From Muscardinus avellanarius (lineage: Eukaryota > Chordata > Mammalia > Rodentia > Gliridae): 64,000 bases of DNA. The number at the start of each line of letters is the position of its first letter. The first letter of the stretch is position 1. A program made the translations under genes and the position numbers. This document shows, piece by piece, positions 46,831 to 59,097 of the stretch. The stretch lies in contig OY726558.1 in the NCBI GenBank assembly GCA_963383645.1, forward strand, positions 185,621,634-185,685,633, read 5' to 3'. The notes below the pieces were generated by a model. It made no database searches and was not told where the DNA came from. It saw nothing but the letters and a program-made list of their open reading frames with translations.

Positions 46831-47044
46831 GCCAGGCATGCTGGCACACACCTGTAATCCCAGTATTTAGAAAGCTGAGACAGGAAGATTTCAGGTTTGA
46901 GGTCAGCCTCAGCAACACAGGGAGACTCTTCAGCAACCTAGTGAGTCCCTGTTTCCAAATAAAAAAATAAAACAGGGCTCAGGGTATAGCACAGAGGTAG
47001 GATGCTCTTTGATTCAATCCCTAGTAACCTCTCCCCAACAAAGT
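46831..47044 (+). repeat. Composite SINE, diverged
   Basis: The head is 'gccaggcatgctggc' and the end is an ID-like region ('cagggtatagcacagaggta'). Confidence 0.85.
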
Positions 47045-47584
47045 GGGAGAGCCTAAAAACACCTAGACTTATTCTAGTCTTCATCATTTACTTATTGCAT
47101 CACTTTGGAGAAGGGATTTAGCCCTTCTTATTTCAGTCTCTGGAAACAAAATGGGTGGAAATGAGATCATATATATTGCAGTGTTCTGAAATCTGCCAAG
47201 TACTAAGTATTCTGTGAAGAGCGATCCATGCTTATGATTGATTCTGTCAGCCACTGCTCACATTAACTCTCCATGTTGCCATGGGAATTTATCATTCTCC
47301 TGTCTTCCATTTTCTGGAAAATTATATAAACAAAAAAAAACCACCTTTCTCAAATCTCGGTTCTACCCTTAGTCACCACGCTTATGGTCTGTATAACTCC
47401 AGAATCAGTTTTAAAAGGCCTAGTCCTCACTCCTCATGTATAAACTGAAAAGTCTCTGACATAATCTCCTAAACCCATGTTCCAGTCACCTCTTTTCAAA
47501 GTCTCCCAATCAGCTTCAGCATTTCACATGAGCGACCATGCCATATCTTGAAGGTCCTTCTTTGGCTTCCAGTATTCTAACGGT

Positions 47585-47715
47585 ACATATTCATTCATTC
47601 ATTCAAATACTCATGTTCATCCAGTGGTTTACCTAACCCTTCCTGCAGTGAGGCACTGCTTCAGTACAGTGAGGGCAGAGGATGGACCCTTGGCCCCTGG
47701 GGCTTATCTCCCATG
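47585..47715 (+). repeat. L2 fragment
   Basis: 'attcattcattcattcaaat ... gaggcactgcttcagtacag ... gaggatggacccttggcccc' follows the L2 3' region. Confidence 0.55.
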
Positions 47716-47936
47716 GGGAGGCAGACTTTCAATGCTTGAGTGCCGTCTCTGCCCGCTGTGCACACGCAACACAGTGCGGGCTGCTGGCTTGGAGGGACGT
47801 AGGTGGTAATCCAGAAGAAGAACCCGCCATTGCCCCCACGAGTTCATTCAGAGCCTGCTCCGACTTTTACCCTTAAAATGAGCATTATGTTATATTTGGT
47901 CATTGGCATCCTTCTTAGGAGATTTTTTTTATGATT

Positions 47937-48123
47937 TTTTTTTTTTTTTTTTTGGTGGTACTGGGGTTCCTGGAAGCCATTCTACCTACGGGCTACACTC
48001 CCAGGCCTATTTTATTTTTGGAAACAGGGTCTCTTAAGCCAGCGCGACTGGCTTTGAACCTGCGCGATCCTGTCTCCACCCCCCAAGCGTGGGAATTGCA
48101 AGCATGCGCCATCACACCCGGCC
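47937..48123 (-). repeat. Composite SINE ('ggggttcctgg' subfamily)
   Basis: It has a T23-type tail and full-length body. tatgatt at 47930-47936 and 48124-48130 is a short target-site duplication. Confidence 0.9.
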
Positions 48124-48130
48124 TATGATT

Positions 48131-50630
48131 AAACAATTTCCATTGCTTACTGAACCTATATGACTTGTCAACACGGCTATGTCCTATGCTTGAAAAGCAA
48201 AACTTTTATCCCATTGGAAATACTAATATTTCCTTTTCATTATGAGCCCTTCATGAATAACATCAATAACATGTTTAACTCATTCTTTTTATGTTTAAAG
48301 AAGCATTTCATATATATTCTAACTTATATTTTTTAAAAATTCAATTCTGAAAATATAGACTTAAAATCATGTAAGAAAAAGGGTATTTTGTTAATACCCT
48401 CCCTTAAACAAAGCACCTGTTTTATTTTTCTTAACTCACTTTGCCCATATTCATTCCAAAATACTGTAAGTCTTTAAGAAGTTCTACTTTACAAGAAGTA
48501 GAAACTTCTTATAAATTATAATAGCACCTGTTTCTCAGTTCTCTGTTCTGCCCTCCACGTGAGAACAAGAGTCATCTTCCCCAAACAATGTGTGTACCTC
48601 TCCATCTCACTGATGTCCTCACAACCACCCTGAGGTCTTCAGGGACTCTGGCCATGAGCATCACACCTAGAACAATGAAAGCTGCCTCTTCAGGGTGTGG
48701 AAAGCAAAGTTAGAGGTCTAGGTAAGGATCCAATACAATTGTCTTCAATTTTTTGTGTCCTCCCTAATATAATTTTGAAAAATTATACTTTTTCATGAAT
48801 CTTAGTAAGTTATCTCAAGTAATTATCATAAATTTAAATAGCTGCAAAAATGTACATTGTGCTATATTATAAATATTGACAGTTAAGTCAAAGCATTATA
48901 TAATTTTTTTAGATATCTTCAGTGAAAGAAATCTAAATTCTTTAGCAATATGTAATCCATCTGTTATATATTTAAAGAGACTTAGAAAAATTTTCTTTAA
49001 CCATTGTTTTCCTTTTTCCTGAACATGGATTTTTCATTTTAATCCCCTTACAGAAATTTATGCTAATATCATATATGCTTATGCCTTTTTAGAAGTTTAA
49101 TGATCACACTAGCATTTCTGCAGACAAAGCATGTATGTAAAATGAGAATATATACTTTTTGATTACCATGACTGTAAGCTTCAAGTGCTAACATTTTCTT
49201 TTGGGTTAAGTTATCATTACAACTATTATGATTACTAAATGGATTCAAATCATACAAATACATTTTTCTTTTAATAAAATGGTAGCATTTCTGAATTGGT
49301 ATACAAATCTAGACAGAGTAGTTCTTCATCAGTCCTATTCTTTTTATATTCATTGAGTATGCATTGAGAAATGGTATCAAAATAAATGGATATCTTGGGA
49401 TGAAAAAAATGTTGTTATAGAAAAGTCACTTAATTATTTGGATATCTTCCACACTGTAGGCTAAATAAAACATGGCAGCTATCTTCAAAACTTATTTTTA
49501 TTAATTTAATAGCTGACAGTTCGATTAGGCCTGTTTTCAATTTTGTGGATAATGAGAAATTAAACTCTATCTGCTTTGCAAAGGAGTCTAGGCATTGGAA
49601 TAATTTACTTCTCTACAACGTTAACAAAATTTAAAAATTTTCTTGGTATCCCACCCCAATTTCTGGTTTTCAGATCTTTATATTCTGGCATTTCACATAT
49701 ATTGCATTTAGGATGGGTAAGAAGAATGCCTTTTTCTGTGACTTGTGCCAAGTTGACAATGACAAAGGTGCTTGGTCAGTAGGCTCAGTCTTAGATCAGG
49801 TTTCAAAAGAATTCATAAAGAAGTTGTAGATGTGGAAATGGGTCCACTTAAAACTATACCTGCCCAGGTACTCCTCAGAAAGCCTCATGCAGCCTCCTTA
49901 AGGCTATGGCCCTAATACATTGGAGAATAGGAACCTTATCTCCATATCTAGAAACTGAGCAGTAGCCAGAAATCTACAGACTGTGGGCAGAGAAGGGACA
50001 CCCATGTCCTATTCTCTGGACTATCTAGAGAGTCGTGAATGCTTTGGAGAAGGAAGTACCATTTTTGTAGCATAGGTCTGTGTGACACTGATGCTAAGAT
50101 TCACCACCTGTAACATGCCTGCTTATGATGGAACACAGGAGTTCACATAATATTGTTATTGGAATTATTATATATTTTGATTAAAACTTTCAGAAGAAAA
50201 AAGAAGCTCTATAAGTTATAGTTCTCTCAATTTATTTTCTCTGTAAGCATAGTAAACAGTTAGCATTTGAATCATTTGAAATATCTCAAAGCCTGCAAAA
50301 ATAAATCAAAATTGTAGGTCACATAATTTATGCTTATTATAAAAGAAAATGTGTTTTCTGTTAGTCAAACACATTATGCTAAATGGCTAAAATGATATAA
50401 TCTGCGAGAAAAAAATGTTTTAAAAGAGAGCACCAGTGAGAATTTAGAAAGAAAAATCATAAAGCTTCCTTCAAGAAGGACTTGAGAATATTTATTTAAT
50501 TGCTATTCCAAAGTGCAATAAGCACATTGAATATTTTTCTACTTTAGACAGAGATTAACATCAGAGGCCCAGAGTAATGAAAATAATGACCAAAAGATAT
50601 TGGAAAACCCAGTTGTTACCTGTATTTAAG
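48131..50630. other. Unassigned AT-rich sequence
   Basis: No gene was found over about 2.5 kb, and no SINE either. Only scattered A/T-rich runs are seen. Confidence 0.4.
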
Positions 50631-50636
50631 CTGTTT

Positions 50637-50687
<51 letters not shown>
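50637..50687 (+). repeat. (CTTT)n microsatellite
   Basis: About 12 perfect TTTC units lie in the tail of a minus-strand SINE. Confidence 0.95.
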
Positions 50688-50688
<1 letters not shown>

Positions 50689-50893
50689 TTTTTGTGGTAC
50701 TGAGGATGGAACCCAGGGACACTCTACCTCCAAGCTACACCCCTAGCCCTATTTTTTATGCTTTATTTTGAAACAGAATCTCATTAAATTGTGGAGGGCC
50801 TCACTAAATAACTGAGGTTGGCCATGCACCACAGTCCTCCTGTCTCGGCCTCCCAAGTACTGGGATTATAAGTGGGCACCACCACGCCTGGCT
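50688..50893 (-). repeat. Composite SINE
   Basis: It is complete in reverse orientation, ending 'ccaccacgcctggct'. Confidence 0.88.
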
Positions 50894-51129
50894 TTAAACC
50901 TTTTTCTACGAGAAAAGTAGGATTCCTCTATAACTGAATTCTCTCAAGTTTCAGAAGTCTGGTATAGTGTCCTAAAAGACATATTTTATAAAATGCAACA
51001 CATTGATCTATCAAATGATTCTAGATATGTAGCCGAGGGGATAAGTCTTTATGGCTTACCACTTCCATGGCAATATCAGTAATCAATTGCTCTGTTGGGT
51101 TTTTGCACCATGTGAACTATGTAATGTTA

Positions 51130-51177
<48 letters not shown>
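51130..51177 (+). repeat. (GT)n microsatellite
   Basis: This is a pure TG run of about 48 nt directly joined to the tail of a minus-strand SINE. Confidence 0.95.
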
Positions 51178-51180
<3 letters not shown>

Positions 51181-51352
51181 AATGGGAATTGAAACCAAGG
51201 ACATTCTAACTTCAAAGTATACCCCCAGCCCTTATTTTTTATTTTGGAACAATGTCACTAAGTTTTTGAGACTAGCTTTGAACCTGCGATCCTCCTGCCT
51301 CAGCCTCCAAAGTACTTGGGATTACAGTCATGGGCTACCATTCTGCCACTGG
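51178..51352 (-). repeat. Composite SINE, diverged
   Basis: It has the reverse-oriented ID-like end followed by a shortened B1-like half. Confidence 0.75.
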
Positions 51353-53318
51353 AATACTAGTATTTAAGCACAATAAACACTTTGGGAACATTTATTCATG
51401 ATATGACTTAGTAATCTGCAAGAATTAGGACTCTATGGGAAATATCTTTGGAACTAGTAAATTTATGCATAATATTTTTATTTAAGCTTTAACTTAAAAC
51501 TTAATCAGTAGTTTTATAGAATTCTTTTTAAGTATAGGAATAAAAGGTAGATGATGTTCCTGATATTAGCACTGTAAGTTGAAATAACGTAAGTCTGGTA
51601 GTAGTTTTCATAGGAAAATGGCACCATGGGGGATATATTCCTAATAAGGATTCAGTGGCTACAATGGGAATGGATAAGAGATTCTTATCTCTGACACCTA
51701 CAAAAGCCATTCAAGTTTTCCACAGTGTTTACAAGCCAATTCAATATGCCATCAGAAAAAAGTATATTTATTGATATCCTGTCATAATATGCAGTGGAGT
51801 ATTCTTATTTAACACCTTCAAAATTCCTTTTTCTTAACTGATGACAAATTTTTTGACTAAAATGTGCCAGGGCTGTGGAATTTTTTGGGGGGAAAATTGT
51901 AGGAATGTTAGAAAAGATGTTAAGAAAACCCTAATCACTTTTCCTTACCATTCATCACTTTCAATTAATCACTATAAGGTAATGTTGCTTTTTTTCTATA
52001 TCAAGTATTCTATAACTTACAAATAAAATTAATTTCATCATGGAAAGAAAATCCCCTGTGAAATTGAAGAAGTACATTACTGAATGCATCATTTGGGGGA
52101 ACAATCTTTTATACTGCAAAAAAAAAATAGAAACATTATTTTTGTATTACAAATTATCCCGGGAGTTTCTTTCATAAACTTTTCCTTTTGCTGGTATATT
52201 CTCTTTCGCTCATCCCCAGAACTCTTGGAAATATCTAAAATGCACAAAGGTACCACATGTGCAGGAATGCTGTGTAGGCCTTATCATGTTGTCCCTAGGA
52301 GATGTTTATTGAAGATACAAATAACAGAAACATGAAACTAGTGAGGATTCCAAGGATACTGATTTCTCCATGTTGTCTACATTGCATTTTGAGTGTCTGT
52401 CTTGTTTTGCAGGAGTCTATAGCAGTGGAAATTTCTTCTGGCATGCTTCCTACTCACCTTTCATTTATGAAATTGGGCTCTTTGCCATCTCCATGTTTCT
52501 CAGCCAATCATTCAACTTTAATATTTCTGACCTGTTCTTCCTCAGCTGTGAGTTTTCCTCCTTGGTAACTTTGAAATTCACCATTCATTTTTATTACAGT
52601 ACTTTGGGCAGTGCTGGCATTTGGTTATTTATTAAACATTTTTTGAATGAACTTAAGAATTCATTTGTTCATTGCTTCCATGTCACTAATACTGGAAGAA
52701 AATTAGAGATAATTTTTTCTTGATATGGTCCTATAATTTTTCCTCCTAAAGACTACCATCTTAGCTTTCTTTGTTGCTTTATTTTTATTATTTTTGAAAG
52801 GTAGAATAATGATTGGCTGGTTCTATAAGAGTTCTTCTCATCTAGAATCCCGCAGGACCATAGAAATTTCAAGTAATGCCCCTTTTCCTGGTAATCATAG
52901 TCCAAGACACAGTTGTCAGCCAACTGGTAAAAATAGGCTAAATTAGTCTTGTATAATCTCTTTCAAACTGGTATTTCTATCACCTTTTTGGAAGTGTTTT
53001 TTTTGTTTGTTTTGTTTTGTTTTGTTTTTTTTTAGAAAAGATCCATGATGATAGTTTGCAGGGTACAGTGAAGAATAGGTGTTATCCATGAAAATATGCT
53101 GAGGCTGTGAGCCTGAAAGATTGTCTTGAAGGGCCCAACAGGAATGATAATGACTAATATGCATCCACATATAGGCTAACAACTCTGAGGGGCGTGAACT
53201 AGATAGTATTATGCAATTGGCATGAAGATGTATGTCTGGTAGTACATGGATAACTAGGCATTTGTATGTTACACACACAGGAAGGTGTATGGTTCTACAT
53301 GGAGAACTAGTCATGTGT
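51353..53318. other. Unassigned sequence
   Basis: A 117-aa frame at 52370-52723 has long hydrophobic stretches but no family I recognise. Its codon use and the surrounding AT-rich sequence do not support a gene. Confidence 0.35.
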
Positions 53319-53321
53319 ATG

Positions 53322-53360
<39 letters not shown>
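53319..53360 (+). repeat. (CA)n microsatellite
   Basis: This is a CA run of about 38 nt. Confidence 0.95.
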
Positions 53361-53361
<1 letters not shown>

Positions 53362-54048
53362 TACACAAGAGAGAAAAACACAGACAGGTTGTAGGCAGGA
53401 CTAATACTAATTCCATGAAATGTTGCTCAAAAATGACCGAACACTACATTATGGTGTTTGCCTATGTTCCTTTGTGTATTATATATTTTAATATTATTCA
53501 CCTTCTATCATATGCCAGTTACTTATACTAAGCATTTAAGGTTGTACACACTCTTGAGTGATTGGTTTGGTTTTTTAAAATGCCACGTCCCCTTATTTTA
53601 AAAGCAGATTGTTTATTTTCCAAAACAGATATATTATAAGCATGCTGGTATTACTGTACAGAGGCTGGAAATTCATAGCTTTTACCAAAGTGGATTCTCA
53701 CTTCAATGAGTCATATTTAAAATCACTGCTAAAATGTTTCTTCTAAATGAAGTAATATTTAAGCTATAATTTCTAACTGAGGAAGACAGCTATTCCCTGA
53801 TGAGACACTTAGGGATCTTGTTTATATTCTGTGCTCACGTCTTGAAAATTTACAATTGGGTAAAGTTCGGAATGTCAAGCAGACTGCCCAAATAAAAAGC
53901 AATTTCCCAAAGACCTCATTATGGTACAGTAAGGCAAAATTAAAATGACGTTTTGTCCTATTGGGTAAACACACTAGAAAGCCTTCTGAAATGTGTATTT
54001 AACTAGTAGAAAGAGCTATTTCATTCTAATGGATGAAAATATCCATTC

Positions 54049-54050
<2 letters not shown>
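53361..54050. other. Unassigned sequence
   Basis: No gene or known repeat was recognised. Confidence 0.4.
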
Positions 54051-54093
<43 letters not shown>

Positions 54094-54102
54094 TGTGTGT
54101 AT
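54051..54102 (+). repeat. (GT)n microsatellite, with a few interruptions
   Basis: A GT run is broken by atgtgc near its end. Confidence 0.93.
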
Positions 54103-54846
54103 AATTTAAGTGCTATTTGGAACTATTCCAGTCTGTTGAGTGAATAATAACATACATTTACGAACTTCTATGTCAGTCCTATTTATATTTTTTAAGGAAT
54201 AAAATCAAATATAAAATTGGCTGTAAGCAACATCGAATTTGTGACATCATCTGACACACATTAGCATAGGACTGGCAAGAGCTGACATAAAACGTCACTA
54301 AACTTATTTCCTAGGCTTTGTTTTGGTTGTTAAGCCCCCCACCACATGGATGTTAAACTGGGCTTTGCAAATTCTGAAGTTAGGGTCATTAGGTTTGCAA
54401 ATGAGGCCCAGGCACGTTCTCTCCCGCCCCAAAGAAGTTTCAGTCCTGATTTCATGACTTGCAAATGCCTCATGAGCCTCGTGCTTTTCCAGGGAGGTTT
54501 CGAGTTAATAAGTAAATTAAATTTTTAAAATAGGCTGAATTTTTATTACAGTGGCATTATAAACATTTGTCATCCATGTAGGCAACATTTTTCCTTCAGG
54601 CTCTGATTTGCAATTCATGGCTGTTTCCTGTCTTATCCTTGTTCTCTCTCAATGGTACAAGATGAGTAGATAGTTTCGGAGCCTGCACATTTTAATCAGT
54701 ATTCCAGCTGAATGGAAGGCCCACAGCGTCTCGGTGTGTACACTTGAGACTTCGTCTCCACCGAGCCACCATTAGAAACCATTGAATTAATAGTTGACTC
54801 TATTGAAAGAGAAAATATTAAAGTCAAGTCATGCACATCAAACTAA
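54103..54846. other. Apparently unique sequence
   Basis: No gene or repeat was seen. The part from 54340 to 54830 is GC-richer than its neighbours and has repeated tttgcaaat/ttgcaaatg words (54363, 54393, 54460). Confidence 0.4.
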
Positions 54847-55073
54847 CTTTTTTTTTTTTTTTTTTTTTTTTTGGCGGGTCTGGGAATGGAACCCAGGGGC
54901 ATTCGACCTCTGAGCTACAACCCCTCCCCTATTTTTTATTCTTTATTTTGAAACCGGGTCTCCCTGAGTTGCAGAGGGCCTCACTAGGTAGCTGAGGTTG
55001 TCTGTGAACCGTGATCCTCCGGTCTCAGCCTCCTGAATGCTGGGATTACAAGCGTGTGCCATCATGCCTGGCT
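54847..55073 (-). repeat. Composite SINE
   Basis: A T25 tail, complete body and short flank repeat (tcaaact at 54838 and 55072) are present. Confidence 0.9.
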
Positions 55074-55205
55074 CAAACTGATTTTGATAATCACTTAATT
55101 CATGGTTCGTATTATTTAAATAGTTTATTTTTGCTGTGACTACATGGCTAAATGTAGCCTTTAGTTAGTGATAAAGAATTGTGTCACTAGCTCTGAAATG
55201 TATTT

Positions 55206-55298
55206 TGTTTGTTTGTTTACTTTTGTACTGGAGATAGAACCCAGGGCCTTGCTCATGCTAAGCACATGGTCTACCACTGAGCTACACCCCAACCCTGA
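55206..55298 (-). repeat. ID element
   Basis: The reverse-oriented simple ID sequence contains 'cagggccttgctcatgctaa' and 'gtctaccactgagctacacc' without a B1-like half. Confidence 0.88.
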
Positions 55299-55329
55299 AA
55301 TTCCTATACCATTCACAAGTGCAGTAGTA

Positions 55330-58300
55330 GGAATTCCTCTGTTAAAGGTTCTTCTATTTCACTTTATAAACAGCTTTATTGAGATGCTATTTACATATCA
55401 TAAAGGGCTCCCACTTAAAGCGAAGCTGTCAGTAGTTTTTAGTATATTTTCAGTGCTGACTGCCATCATGTTGCCATCATCTGGCTTTGAAACATTTTCT
55501 TCACAATAAAGGTCAACTTATGCCCTTTGGTGGTCACTCTCCAGTTCCGCTTCTGCTTCTACTTCTTCTATGCTCTAGCTTCTGACAATCGCTACTAACT
55601 TTTCATCTCTACAGGTTTGCCTATTCTGGAAATTTTGTTTAAATAGAATCATGATCGTCTATGACTGGCTTAACACCGTGCTTTCAGTATTAATCCATGA
55701 TGCAGTATATATCAGACTATCACTTCTTTTAATTGCCGAATATTATTTCATTGTATGGATATACCACATTTTTTATCATTGATGAGTTCATTAACCTTTG
55801 AGATATTTCCAGATTTTTTTTTTTTTTGCTAATAGGGAGCAATGCTGCTATAAACATTTATGTACAAACTTTTCTTGTGATATATGCTTTACTTTTTGAG
55901 GTTTAGGATAAGTAGTAGAATTGCTGAGTGATATATTAGTTCTAAGATAAACTTTTTGAAGAGCCAACAGTTTTTTCCCCAAAGTCACCAGGCCTTTCTA
56001 CATCCCATTAGTAATATTTAGTGTCCCAATTTCTCTACATCCAAATGAACACTTGTTATTATTTTTATTTTTATTATATTCCTAGTAGTGCTATGGAGTA
56101 CTATCTCATTTTAATTGCATTTCCTCAGTTACTAGTTACTTTTCATGAGTTTCTGAGCATTTAAAGTTTTTTTTAATGTCTGTTTAAATCTTTTTCCTAC
56201 TTTGTATTAGGTTCTTTATCTCTTGTGTTGTAGGAGTCCTTTATATATTCTGAATACTAGACCTTTATCAAAAATATGATTTGTAACCATTTTCTCCTAT
56301 CTCTAGGTTCTTTTTGCTTCCTTGATAATATCTTTTCTTTTAGGCATAGAACAATTAAAATTTTTGTGAAGTTCAACTTGTCTATATTTTTTTTATATCA
56401 TACCTAAGAGTCCATTGCCAAATCCAGGGTGATGAAGATTCACCTCATATGTTTCTTCTAAGAATTTTATAACTTTTATTCTCATATTTAAGTCATGGAT
56501 CTATTCTGAGTATTTTATTTAAGAAAGTATGAAGTAGGGTGCACCTTCATTTTTTTTTGCATATGAAAATACAGTTTTCTCAGTACAAGTTGGTGATGAG
56601 ACTCTTCTCCCATTGAAGGGTCTCTACATCTCGTTGAAAATTGATGGGCAATAAATATGTGGATTCACTTTCACTTTTTCTCTTCTAATCAACTAATTTA
56701 TATCTATCCTTATGCCAGTATGATTTATTGTTGTTATAAACAACACAAAACATGAGGTCTATTTCTTTAAAATGTTGCAGTACAATATCATTAGCCATGT
56801 TCACATTGTTTTATAGTATATCTCTACGATGATTTTATCTTGTATGATTAAAACTTTACATTCAATGAATAGCAATTCCCTCTTTTTCTACCCTCTAATT
56901 TCTGACAATCATCATTCTACTCTGCTTCCATGAGTTTCTCTACTTTAGATACTTCCTATAAGTGGAATCATATAGTATTTTTTCTTTCATGACAACCTTA
57001 TTTCATGTAGCATTATGTCTTCAAGGTTCATTCATATTGTAGCATATTATAAAATTTCTTTTTTTCTAAGGTTAAACCATTTTCCATTTATGCATTTATC
57101 ATATTTTCTTGTTTGCTTCTTTCATCATTGAAAGTTAGGTTGGTTAGGTTGTTTTCACATCTTAGCTATTATGGATCAGGCTATGATCGTAGGTAGGAAA
57201 ATACCTCTATTAACTGTTAATAACAGTTAGTGTTAATAATGTCAAAAGAGTTATTAATGCCTGTTAATGACTCTTTTGGATAAGTACCCAGAAGTGACAT
57301 TACCTGAGAATGTCAGCAGTGTTTGGATTACTTTCTTTTTTTTTAGTCATACATCTTAATGGAGTACAAGATGTTAGAGGAATACATGTACACATCACTT
57401 CAGCCCTTATCCCGTTCTCACTGCATTCTCTCCCCCTCCCTCCTTCTCATGTCTGGCTTAGTGATTAACATTGATGTTTGTGGGTGTACATCATTTCCAT
57501 TAGGGAGTTTCTGAGTTTTGAAATTAGTGTCAGTCTTTCAGTTAATCTCCTACTTTTTCAAGATTGTTTTGGCTGTTTGATCCCCTTACAATTCCGTATA
57601 AGTTAGAGGAGCAGCTTTTACATGTCTGTAGGAATAATTGTTAGGATTTTGATAGAGATTATAATTAGTCCATAAATTTATGTCTTTTAGTAGTATTGCT
57701 TTCTAACAATGTTGTCTTCTCATCCATGAACATGAGATGTCTTCCCACTAATTTGCATTTTTTATAATTATTTTCAACAATGTTCTACATTTTAAATGTA
57801 AAATTTATCATTTACAGCCAGGCGTGGTGGCTCACCCTTGTAATCCCAGCATTGGGAGGCTGAGACAGGAGGATTGTGAAGGTTCGAAGCCAACCTCAGC
57901 TACTTAGTGAGGCCCTTTGCAATTCAGTGAGACCCTGTTTCAAAATAAAGAATAAAAAATAGGGCTGGTGGTATCACTCAGAGGTAGAATGCCCCTGGCT
58001 TGCATTCCCAGTACCACACACACAAAAAAATTCTTGGTTGAATGATTTATTATTGGTTAAATGATTTATTATTCTAAAAGCCAATGAAGTGGTTTTATTT
58101 ATATCTTTTTCAGATTGCTAGTTGCTGGTATAGCAAAACCCAAAAGATTTTTGTGTTGTGTTTTACTGAATTCATCTGTGAGTTTTAGTGCTGTTTGTTT
58201 ATGTCTTTGTTTTGTGTGCATTATTTGGGATTTCCTATAAATAGGATCATGTCATCTGTGAATATAGTTTTAATTCTTCCTTTTTTATTTTGATATCTTC

Positions 58301-58780
58301 TACTTTTTTATTTAATGACCCTGTATGAAATTTGAACATGGTATTGAATGGGAGTGGTGAAAGAAGGGCTGCCTGTCATGTCCTGAATTTGAGATAACTT
58401 TTTTTTTGACCATGTTAGCTATGTGTTTTCATAAATGTTCTTTGTCGTGTTTAGAATGTTTCTTTTAATCCTGATTTTTTATATGTTTTTAATCATGAAG
58501 CCATGTTGAATTTTGTCAGATGCCTTTTCCGTGTAATTGAGCATGATCATGTGCCATTAATATGATGTACTATACTTGTTGTTCTTGTCTTGAACAATGC
58601 TTTCATGGAATAAATCCCAGTTATTTATGGTATGTAATCTTTTTAGTAAGCTATTAGATTCCCTTTGCTAGTATTTTGTTAAATATTTTTTAATCAATAT
58701 GTATAACTGGTTTTACCATATAGTTTTTTACCATATAGTTTTTTTTTCTTATTTTATCTTTGTCTAACTTTAGTACCAAG
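55330..58780 (-). mobile_element. Old L1 complex, proximal part
   Basis: The sequence reads L1 3'UTR and ORF2 in reverse, from 55330 through to 58780. At least two 3'-end-like sections (55330 onward and about 56740-57240) and a third, 3'UTR-like section at 57310-57560 indicate nested insertions. All frames are heavily broken. Confidence 0.65.
57817..58028 (+). repeat. Composite SINE inside the old L1
   Basis: It has a complete head 'gccaggcgtggtgg' and ID-like end. It interrupts the minus-strand L1 sequence. Confidence 0.9.
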
Positions 58781-58784
58781 TAGT

Positions 58785-59083
58785 GTTGGCTGTTACGATG
58801 CCCAGAGAAGTGTCAAGAACCCAGAGGCAGAAATCAGGGTGTTTTCTTCTGACTGCTTGGAGGGGGAGACTGTTTCTTGCCTCTTTCCCAGCTTCTACTG
58901 GGCATTGCACTGCAATACTTGGTATCTCTGGATTGTAGAGGTATCATTCCAGCCTCAGCTCCATCCCACATCCTTTCTTCTCTGTGTCTCTGTGCATCTT
59001 TTCCAGCCTCAGGAAATTCTAATTGGATTTTTTAATCCCAGTCAAGTATGATTTGATATTAATGCTGACCTCATTTATATCTA
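58785..59083 (-). repeat. Ancient LTR-like element, proximal part
   Basis: 'ctgtttcttgcctctttccc / agcttctactgggcattgca' resembles an old mammalian LTR-like repeat. Its other end lies at 62503-62585, beyond the young L1. The family is unnamed here. Confidence 0.4.
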
Positions 59084-59097
59084 CTAAGACATTTTTA
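59084..59097 (+). repeat. Target-site duplication of L1 copy C
   Basis: ctaagacattttta is repeated at 62489-62502. On the L1-sense strand the nick corresponds to TTTT/AA. Confidence 0.9.

Noticed and set aside
52302..52723. Hydrophobic frames of 88 and 117 aa as an exon
   Set aside because: The frames overlap in different phases over AT-rich sequence, with no splice-site pattern or family resemblance I can defend.
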